DNA of 10,627 bases, taken from positions 1 to 10,627 of the forward strand of contig JAJPZL010000268.1 of NCBI GenBank assembly GCA_021204375.1, given 5' to 3'. The notes under the pieces were generated by a model. That model had not been told where the DNA came from. It saw nothing but the letters and a program-made list of their open reading frames with translations, and ran no database searches. The stretch is from Bacteroides sp. GTDB taxonomy: Bacteria; Bacteroidota; Bacteroidia; Bacteroidales; Bacteroidaceae. Positions 5,919 to 10,627 of this stretch are shown in pieces. The position numbers were made by a program, and so were the translations under genes. Every line of letters begins with the position of its first letter. The stretch's first letter is position 1.

Positions 5919-7598
5919 GTGCTCTTCGTTGGTAAAGTCTTCCCGCAATTGTTGGATCTCTTTGCAGTGCAGGATGAGTTTTTCTTTGTTGGTGTCTACA
6001 TCTGTGCGTACACCTTCGAGTGCGCCGTTTACCGCAGTGAGGGCCTCTTCGGTAGCATCTCGTAGTTTATCAACCTGGTTGCTGCACTCGGAAGTGCTCT
6101 TTTCTGCTTCTTCTAAACGCTCTTTCAGGTTGTCTACCTCGCCGTTCACTGTGGTGATCTGCTGCTGGTGCCTACCTGCTAGTGTTTCCAGGTCTGTTAA
6201 ACGTTCGCCGGATGCTTCTTCGTGGGTATTGTATTCGGCTTTCAGGGAAGAGAGATCACCCGCTACCTTTTCTACTTCTCCTTTCAGCGCTACTTCCTCT
6301 CCGTTTGCTTTCACGGTACCGTTCTCAGCGATCAGGTTAAGGCCACCGATACCGGCACCTACAAGCTGTGTCTCTTGTTTTTCCATATGGTGGGTTACAT
6401 AGCTGCTTCCGGAATCGGATACACGAAGTTTTTGATCGGCTTTCAGCCAGATATCCCCGCTTACCGGCGTGCTCTGTGTATTGCCGGCGAGCTTCAGGTA
6501 GTTATCCAGGTCGGTTACTGCGGTACGGGTATCGTCGGTAGGGTGCCTGTGGTCTCCCCGGGCGTAATCGGTAGAGCTACCGGCTGAGGCTACATTGTCT
6601 ACTAAGGGAAGAGAGTCGGAAGGCATAACCGACTGGTCGGGGACCAACGTACCGGAATCTACCCAGGAGTTACCGTCGTATATCCATACGGTACCGGTTT
6701 CCGCACTCCATGCGTATGCGCCCTCTGCGCCTTCGATACGTTGAATCTCTACATTGGTATCGTAGTATCCTTTGAAGTGTTGCTCGTTGTTGAAGTCTTC
6801 GCGTAGCTGGTCAATGTCGGTACGGTTAACGGTAATGTTCTTGCTGTTCTCATCTACATCTTTGCGTAATTCTTTCAGGGTTTCATTTACCTCCCCGAAC
6901 ACTTTTTCTGTATCGCTGTCCAGGGTTTCGAGGTAATCTTCCAGGTCGTCTACCCGTTCATCGGTTTCGTCTACCCGTTTGTTTACCTTTCCGATCTCCT
7001 CTTCCAGCTCTTTTACGCTGTTCGCTACGGAGCCGAAGCCTGCGGTAGTCTCCTCTTTCAGGTCGTCCACACCGGCCTGTACGTCAGCGATCTTATGGTT
7101 GAGATCCTCTTCGAGGTTATTTACTCTTTCTGAAAGAGCCTCTACACCCTGGTTGGAATTCTCTATGTCTGATAGATAGGCGACCTGGTTGACTTGCCCG
7201 TCCCGTGTTTCTATATAGGGACGATTGTCTGATTTGAGGATGGTATCCATGTGGGTAGAACCCAACTCTACCTGGTTCTTGGCAGTCATGCCTACCATGG
7301 GATAGGTATTGCCTTCTTCTGTTACGCCACTCAGGGAGGCTCCGTTTTTCAGGGTTACATTTTTACGGGCACGGATGTTATTCTTCTTATCGTACGTTAC
7401 CACATCCTCTATATCGTTGCTTTTTAGCAGGGGCTCTCCCTGGAAAGACACTTGGGTATCGGTAATTTCCAGTTCTTTGATGGAAACTTTCCTGCCTTCG
7501 TCGGTCGCAATAGAGACATTTTGCCGGGAGGCTACTTCAATGGAGTTTTTGGATTGGATGTTTACGGATCTGTTGGCTCCGTTCACCACTGCTCCCAT
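5229..7598 (-). CDS. Giant fibre, main segment with tandem modules A and B (789 aa)
   Basis: This is the longest open segment. The same frame is readable upstream to 7660 and carries LADDGTYKS (7634-7608), a linker also present in both downstream fibres. A beta-rich domain follows (NRSVNIQSKNSIEVASRQNV). Next comes a long coiled coil with VNNLEEDLNHKIADV and KRVDETDERVDDLEDYLETL. Module A begins FKGYY at 6776 and module B at 5918, 286 codons apart. Each contains GAYAWSAETGTVW, GDHRHPTD exactly 73 codons after FKGYY, YLKLAGN, a GDIWL beta domain, GTVKANG, and then another coiled coil. The segment ends at TAA 5231-5229. An ungapped alignment with the same place after module A puts Glu at that position. 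Confidence 0.8.
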   Translation of the reverse strand: MGAVVNGANRSVNIQSKNSIEVASRQNVSIATDEGRKVSIKELEITDTQVSFQGEPLLKSNDIEDVVTYDKKNNIRARKNVTLKNGASLSGVTEEGNTYPMVGMTAKNQVELGSTHMDTILKSDNRPYIETRDGQVNQVAYLSDIENSNQGVEALSERVNNLEEDLNHKIADVQAGVDDLKEETTAGFGSVANSVKELEEEIGKVNKRVDETDERVDDLEDYLETLDSDTEKVFGEVNETLKELRKDVDENSKNITVNRTDIDQLREDFNNEQHFKGYYDTNVEIQRIEGAEGAYAWSAETGTVWIYDGNSWVDSGTLVPDQSVMPSDSLPLVDNVASAGSSTDYARGDHRHPTDDTRTAVTDLDNYLKLAGNTQSTPVSGDIWLKADQKLRVSDSGSSYVTHHMEKQETQLVGAGIGGLNLIAENGTVKANGEEVALKGEVEKVAGDLSSLKAEYNTHEEASGERLTDLETLAGRHQQQITTVNGEVDNLKERLEEAEKSTSECSNQVDKLRDATEEALTAVNGALEGVRTDVDTNKEKLILHCKEIQQLREDFTNEEHFKGYYETNDEIHRIEGAEGAYAWSAETGTVWVYDGNSWIDSEVAVPDQSVFPSDSLPLVDDVASAGQSTEYARGDHRHPTDKTRAAVTDLDNYLKLAGNSQSTKISGDIWLSSNQKLRLSDSGSSYVSHNLEKQETQVISGGIGGINLVAEAGTVKANGQEVALQKEVEQVAGDLSSLKEEYDALEEEAKEHLENLETIAGKREEQLTEAGSEIGSLKGRLDAAEENAT
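5919..6776 (-). repeat. Fibre module A, tandem unit of 286 codons
   Basis: The unit runs from FKGYYDTNVEIQRIEGAEGA to the start of module B. Over the first 42 residues I count 36 identical to module B. GDHRHPTD is at 6557-6534. The similarity extends upstream into LREDFxNExH before FKGYY, so the true repeat boundary lies within the coiled coil. Confidence 0.85.
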
Positions 7599-7660
7599 AG
7601 AGGCGATGCTTTTGTAAGTACCGTCGTCTGCCAGGGCTTTATCGCCTTTACCATCTATGG

Positions 7661-7828
7661 TTACCGCATCCAGTTTTTGCGGTCCTGCGCATCGAGCTCG
7701 TGGACCGGTTTGTTTACTTTGACTACGTTCCCGCAGGGGGTAACGCCAATCAGGTTATCTACATCGTCCCACTCGGTGGTCTTGATACACGATGTGTCTA
7801 CATATTTTTTATTATTACAACAACTCAT
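7661..7828 (-). CDS. Giant fibre, N-terminal anchor segment (55 aa, ends by frameshift)
   Basis: This opens with a cysteine-rich start, MSCCNNKKYVDTSC, continues through TTEWDDVDNLIGVTPCGNVV, and runs to the A5 run where the frame closes in TAA 7663-7661. Reading one A twice at 7678-7674 gives DRKKLDAVTIDGKGDKALAD and joins the next segment. The domain probably attaches the fibre to the virion. The two adjacent cysteines recall the N-terminus of the upstream 173-residue protein. No Shine-Dalgarno is present; the start context is CCTAAAATTATG. Confidence 0.65.
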   Translation of the reverse strand: MSCCNNKKYVDTSCIKTTEWDDVDNLIGVTPCGNVVKVNKPVHELDAQDRKNWMR

Positions 7829-7848
7829 AATTTTAGGGTTTTAAGAAG

Positions 7849-7884
7849 GAAAGGGAGGGAGACGCCTGGTTTACACTCCCTTTC
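7849..7884 (-). terminator. Intergenic hairpin, possible weak terminator
   Basis: On the minus strand GAAAGGGAG (7884-7876) pairs perfectly with CTCCCTTTC (7857-7849) around an 18-base loop and is followed by CTTCTT. The T tract is interrupted, so it may only attenuate transcription or protect the 3' end of the head-gene message. It lies in the 79-base gap between the 173-residue gene and the giant fibre gene. Confidence 0.4.
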
Positions 7885-7907
7885 GATCCATGAACATTTA
7901 TATACAA

Positions 7908-8429
7908 TTACGCGGATACGCCCGAAAGTTTTTCTATTACACCTTCTGCAACCGGGTAGGGTAGATCCTGGCTGAAGTCGGTAAAAGTAAGGGTATACCC
8001 ATTGAGATCGGCGAAAGTGGCTCCTGTCTGGGCTGTTCCGTCGGTAAGGGTTACATACTCGTCATAACCGAAATACCAGTATTTACCGTTATTATCTAAG
8101 ATGACCATTACCAGGTCGGATACGGCCAGCTGGGAGATCTCCAACCGTTTGTCGGTCTCCATCTTTGAGAACTGGAATACAATGGCTGATTCGTAATAGA
8201 AAGAGCCTGCGGCATCGTCTTTGGTAAAGGTGGTGGTTACACTACCTGTCTGTTTCCTGAACTCATATTCATGAAAGGCACCGCTGTCCGCCTCAATGGT
8301 TTTGATCACTCCATCTACTACGGTTGTGCTTTTAATACGGTCGGCACAGGCGATCCATGCCTTTCTGATACCTCCTACATTGGTATCGCAATCACGGGTC
8401 ATACCCGTTAAACTCATACAACATCCCAT
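7908..8429 (-). CDS. Phage structural protein of unknown role (possible tail-tube, collar or head-decoration), 173 aa
   Basis: The gene is unbroken and starts 4 bases after the capsid stop (TAAAATTATG), so it is probably co-transcribed and highly expressed. The protein is compact and beta-rich. Its N-terminus has two adjacent cysteines (MGCCMSLTGMTRDCDTN). The core has KQTGSVTTTFTKDDAAGSFY, a hydrophobic EISQLAVSDLVMVILDNNG, and GKYWYFGYDEYVTLTDGTA. I recall similar small proteins beside capsid genes in Bacteroidales phages. The NNGKYWYFG hairpin would suit a tail-tube or ring-forming protein, but nothing here is diagnostic, so the function is open. An alternative start at ATG 8417 would remove the Cys pair. 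It ends with TAA and is followed by a hairpin at 7884-7849. Confidence 0.8.
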   Translation of the reverse strand: MGCCMSLTGMTRDCDTNVGGIRKAWIACADRIKSTTVVDGVIKTIEADSGAFHEYEFRKQTGSVTTTFTKDDAAGSFYYESAIVFQFSKMETDKRLEISQLAVSDLVMVILDNNGKYWYFGYDEYVTLTDGTAQTGATFADLNGYTLTFTDFSQDLPYPVAEGVIEKLSGVSA

Positions 8430-8433
8430 AATT

Positions 8434-9423
8434 TTATACTTGTTTTACGTTTAGTGGACTATTGGTTACATTCACATTCAGGGTATCGCTTACTGCACCC
8501 AGGATAAGGTCTTCGTCGAAAGTGGCGAGGATTACTTCGTCGGGGAATACGACCTGTACTCCGAGGAAGAATTTGATCACGTAGCGCCATAGCTGGTTGT
8601 CTCTGGAGTACCAGAAGTCGAGGAACTCCATATCGTCTATAAAGTCGGTACCCAGTACTGTATTGTTGATCGGGGTTACCATAGCGATCTCTGTACCGCG
8701 CAGGCCTTCTACGGCCATCATGCGCATGCCGTTGGGCAAAGTCGCAAGTTTATCCGGTGATTTTCCTGCCGGGGCGTGGTACATATTCTCAAAGAAGAGG
8801 GAGTTGAATACGGCTCCCTGGATACGGGGGTCGACGAACATGACTAGGTCGCCCCGTGCTTTCATGTTGCGGGTGATGTGTGCATCGAGTGACATAAGGG
8901 TTCTGAGCAGGCTGCCCGATGTGTAGTTGAATTTCATGGACGAAGGGGTTTCTTCGTCTACGATCTTGAGGATACCGTCCAGGCGGTTCAGGTTGCCATC
9001 TGCCAGGGAGGTGTCTCCCCGGAATATGAGGTCTTCGGCGTTGATGCGTACGGAATTGAGTACGCCGTCTACAAACTCTTCGTGCAGTTCGCCTAAGGAT
9101 TCTTTGCCGGCTCCGATGCGGATCATTTTGCCGGTAAAGTAGTTGATGAGGTCGATGTCGCAGATCTCGTCTGAGGTCTTGATACAGGTTACCTGGATAT
9201 CCCTGTCTACAATCTCCTGGTTGCCGGCGTTCTCCCAGCCACAGTTACAGTCGATAAAGTTGGTGTTAACATCGATGATACCGATCTTGCGACTTGTTTT
9301 TACTCCGAATTCCCAGCGGGGGAAGATGGAGAAGAGGGATTCTCCCTGAAAAATGTTCTTTCTGATAAGTTCTACGCCGCAATCCTCTACAAAGGGCGTA
9401 AGTCCTGATAAATCTAATGCCAT
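8434..9423 (-). CDS. Major capsid protein (HK97-fold type), 329 aa
   Basis: This protein forms the icosahedral head shell. The gene is unbroken. I chose ATG 9423, giving MALDLSGLTPFVEDCG, because it lies just after the preceding stop; a longer frame to 9480 would overlap that gene and add a lysine-rich leader unlike capsid N-termini. The order of elements fits phage capsids: an N-terminal arm, a central acidic helix region (SLGELHEEFVDGVLNSVRIN), an RGD segment (GDLVMFVDPRIQGAVFNSL), a glycine-proline loop (YHAPAGKSPDKLATLPNGM), and a beta-rich C-terminus with WRYVIKFFLGVQVVFPDEV. The cysteine cluster CNCGWENAG with later ICDID is unusual and may be structural. The gene sits downstream of protease and scaffold genes as expected. 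No Shine-Dalgarno is seen before the start (AAGCAAAATATG). The family assignment is from overall pattern, not from a search. Confidence 0.82.
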   Translation of the reverse strand: MALDLSGLTPFVEDCGVELIRKNIFQGESLFSIFPRWEFGVKTSRKIGIIDVNTNFIDCNCGWENAGNQEIVDRDIQVTCIKTSDEICDIDLINYFTGKMIRIGAGKESLGELHEEFVDGVLNSVRINAEDLIFRGDTSLADGNLNRLDGILKIVDEETPSSMKFNYTSGSLLRTLMSLDAHITRNMKARGDLVMFVDPRIQGAVFNSLFFENMYHAPAGKSPDKLATLPNGMRMMAVEGLRGTEIAMVTPINNTVLGTDFIDDMEFLDFWYSRDNQLWRYVIKFFLGVQVVFPDEVILATFDEDLILGAVSDTLNVNVTNSPLNVKQV

Positions 9424-9433
9424 ATTTTGCTTT

Positions 9434-9799
9434 TTAATAGTTGGTTCTCCATTTTTTGATCGCTTTATCCAGCTTTGCATCTCCTGTGGGTTTGAAATTG
9501 CCGTTGCTGAAGCTATAAGCGTGGGAGCTGTTCTCGATCACTCCTGCGGCGGGGGCTTTCCTGAATTTTGCAAAGTCTGCCTTTAATTCTGCGATCTCTT
9601 TTTTCTGTTTGTCGATCTTCTTTTTTAACTCTTCATTGCTCTGTGCAAGTTCACTTAGGTCGGAGACTTCGGCTACCAGGTAGTTTACAATTTCTACCAG
9701 TTGGTTGTAGTCTTTGACGCTTACTTCTCCATCTTCGGGTAGGGAGTTTGCACCTTTTTCTTCTTCCATCTCCTCTTCTCCGGCAGCTTCCTGGTCCAT
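9434..9799 (-). CDS. Scaffold-like head protein, C-terminal coiled-coil segment (121 aa)
   Basis: This segment is in the same frame as the one ending at 9812 and is separated from it by the TGA plus four codons (CISD), so it is most likely the second half of one gene. It opens with a Glu-rich linker (EEEMEEEKG). A long charged coiled coil follows: YNQLVEIVNYLVAEVSDLSE, then ELKKKIDKQKKEIAELKADF. It ends with a short basic tail, DKAIKKWRTNY. Coiled-coil proteins of this size directly before a capsid gene are usually scaffolds or assembly chaperones. If the TGA is real, the ATG at 9799 could restart translation and give a free coiled-coil protein. The stop is TAA, 10 bases before the capsid start. 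Confidence 0.65.
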   Translation of the reverse strand: MDQEAAGEEEMEEEKGANSLPEDGEVSVKDYNQLVEIVNYLVAEVSDLSELAQSNEELKKKIDKQKKEIAELKADFAKFRKAPAAGVIENSSHAYSFSNGNFKPTGDAKLDKAIKKWRTNY

Positions 9800-9811
9800 A
9801 TCCGAGATACA

Positions 9812-10027
9812 TCAGTCTGTTACCTCGATCAGGGTACCATCTTCTGCCTTATACTCTCCGTCGGAAGCCGGTTGCATCTCACCTACATCGTCCAGGATGT
9901 ATACATCGGTGCCGATGCCCAGTTCTTCATCATACTGCAAGGGATCTTTATCGGTCTCTATTGCACTGAAATCGACCTTCAATAGTCGGGCCAGTTTCAC
10001 TTTACATTTTCTTAAAACATCACTCAT
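9812..10027 (-). CDS. Scaffold-like head protein, N-terminal segment (71 aa, ends at a premature TGA)
   Basis: This is the first half of a gene that reads to 9434 (197 residues) if one TGA is ignored. The segment has a basic N-terminus (MSDVLRKCKVKLARLL) and then an acidic domain with ASDGEYKAEDGTLIEVTD, a pattern I recognise from small proteins lying between the XkdF protease and the capsid gene in gut phages. In that pattern a Gly normally follows the final Asp, and here the next codon is TGA followed by CISDMDQ. A G-to-T change in GGA would explain it. The ATG at 10027 lies inside the end of the protease gene. The scaffold role is inferred from position and from the coiled-coil second half, not from a diagnostic motif. 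Confidence 0.65.
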   Translation of the reverse strand: MSDVLRKCKVKLARLLKVDFSAIETDKDPLQYDEELGIGTDVYILDDVGEMQPASDGEYKAEDGTLIEVTD

Positions 10028-10627
10028 TGCGGATTAAAAAATTAATTGTTTGATATATTTCACGTAGTTGTTCTCTGGTAAACGGGTACGAAGAGAGCGC
10101 TTTGTTTGTCTTTGCCAGGGTGCCGGATATCTCTATGGAATAGCCATTGAGGTTGCCTGCCTGGATCTTTTTCCACACCTCCGGATTGTCGACTTTATAG
10201 CTGGTCATCCAGGAGCCGTTTTCCACATCTTCAAATTCGGGGAGGTTGAGGCGTAGGTTATCGCGCATCAGGAAGGATTCGATGAGGTAGATGCCGCTGG
10301 TTCCGTCGGTATGGTTGATGTTGACGGAAGCATTGTTCTTATCCTTCATGAATTTGTACACGATCTTTTCAATGACCTGGGGCTCGAATATGCAGAAGTA
10401 TTCTCCGAATTCGTTGTCGCTTCTGTATATGGGGTAGTTGGCCCTGATGGCTACTCCGGTTACGACTCTTTTTTTTCGTTCAGGGAGTATTTGAATCCTT
10501 TTACTTTTTTTACCGGGTTTTTGCTGAATTTGATAAAGGCTTTTTCTACAGCGGGGTCGTCTACGATGGACATGGTGCTTACACCTTCGTCTTCGGCATC
10601 GGGATCTATGTCCCAGGTATATATGGG
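10020..10627 (-). pseudogene. XkdF-like prohead (head maturation) protease, 5' end outside window, one frame break
   Basis: About 202 residues of the C-terminal part are visible. They include SIVDDPAVEKAF, TGVAIRANYPIYR, FCIFEPQVIEKIV, a His in NINHTDG (codon 10313-10311) and a Ser in NLNGYSIEIS (codon 10139-10137). This order matches XkdF-type phage serine proteases, which trim scaffold and capsid during head maturation; the His and Ser are the likely catalytic pair, inferred from the family. The frame entering from 10627 reads YSLNEKKES and stops, while the conserved RVVTGVAIRA follows in the next frame. The switch lies in an A8 run (10476-10469), so one A is missing or ribosomes slip back by one. 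Without repair the intact open segment starts at GTG 10361. The TGA stop overlaps the start of the next gene by 8 bases, suggesting translational coupling. The position just before scaffold and capsid genes supports the call. Confidence 0.75.

Larger units (their letters stand above)
3150..7828 (-). pseudogene. Giant modular fibre gene (about 1,559 codons when repaired), broken by one frameshift and four in-frame stops
   Basis: The locus starts at ATG 7828 (MSCCNNKKYVDTSC) and ends at TGA 3152-3150, immediately followed by TAA. Homology, coiled-coil pattern and module spacing stay in one frame across TAA 5231-5229, TAG 4688-4686, TGA 3761-3759 and TAG 3707-3705. One base appears missing in the A5 run at 7678-7674. 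The design is typical of phage fibres: a short N-terminal anchor, long heptad coiled coils, and four globular modules. Each module starts FKGY and reaches an HxH motif (GDHRHPTD or variant); paired histidines of this kind bind metal in some fibres. It lies straight after capsid genes, without connector, tail-tube or tape-measure genes between, so a head fibre or short-tail fibre is as plausible as a long tail fibre. Composition is GC-richer than in the fibre genes downstream. Confidence 0.82.

Noticed and set aside
5229..7598. Diversity-generating retroelement as a cause of fibre variation.
   Set aside because: No reverse transcriptase, no template-repeat copy and no adenine-biased variable stretch at a fibre C-terminus are visible in the window.
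7651..7668. ACCATAGATGGT inverted repeat next to the A5 run as a frameshift-stimulating hairpin.
   Set aside because: The stem is only five base pairs with a two-base loop, too weak to support a programmed frameshift.
9424..9480. A longer capsid start at 9480 adding MQSWIKRSKNGEPTIKKQN.
   Set aside because: It overlaps the end of the preceding gene, whose KKWRTNY tail occupies the same bases, and gives a leader unlike a capsid N-terminus. ATG 9423 fits the gene spacing.

Overview
The window looks like the late structural region of a tailed bacteriophage or prophage, probably from a Bacteroidales-type host. Every supported gene is on the minus strand, so transcription runs from position 10627 down to 1. 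The host guess rests on start codons preceded by A/T-rich sequence without a Shine-Dalgarno motif (for example TAAAATTATG, CAAAATATG, AGATATATG) and on protein families common in gut Bacteroidales phages. It is an inference, not proof. There are no tRNA, rRNA, CRISPR or insertion-sequence signals, and no stretch over about 105 bases lacks a gene.

Layout in order of transcription: an XkdF-like prohead protease cut by the window edge (10627-10020); a small scaffold-like protein (10027-9434); an HK97-fold-type major capsid protein (9423-8434); a 173-residue structural protein of unknown role (8429-7908); an intergenic hairpin; a giant modular fibre gene of about 1,559 residues if repaired (7828-3150); a strong intrinsic terminator (3115-3074); and two paralogous, more AT-rich fibre genes (3046-1602, and 1573 running off the window start). 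Protease, scaffold and capsid form a classic head-assembly cassette. The fibre genes would supply receptor-binding or virion-surface appendages.

The striking property is that reading frames are repeatedly broken although the protein homology carries straight on. Six in-frame stop codons occur (TGA at 9814-9812, TAA at 5231-5229, TAG at 4688-4686, TGA at 3761-3759, TAG at 3707-3705, TGA at 757-755). There are also three frame breaks, each equivalent to one missing base (A8 run at 10476-10469, A5 run at 7678-7674, and near 2033-2027). Only the capsid gene and the 173-residue gene are unbroken. All three stop codons are involved, so one codon reassignment cannot explain everything. A decaying prophage or an unpolished long-read consensus is the simplest reading. 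Partial recoding and programmed -1 frameshifting remain testable alternatives.

The giant fibre carries four copies of a module that begins FKGY, continues through GAYAW and TGTVW, and reaches an HxH-containing GDHRHPTD motif 73 to 76 codons later. The first two copies are nearly duplicate tandem units of about 858 bases. Past the terminator, base composition drops clearly, which suggests the distal fibre cassette has a different history.
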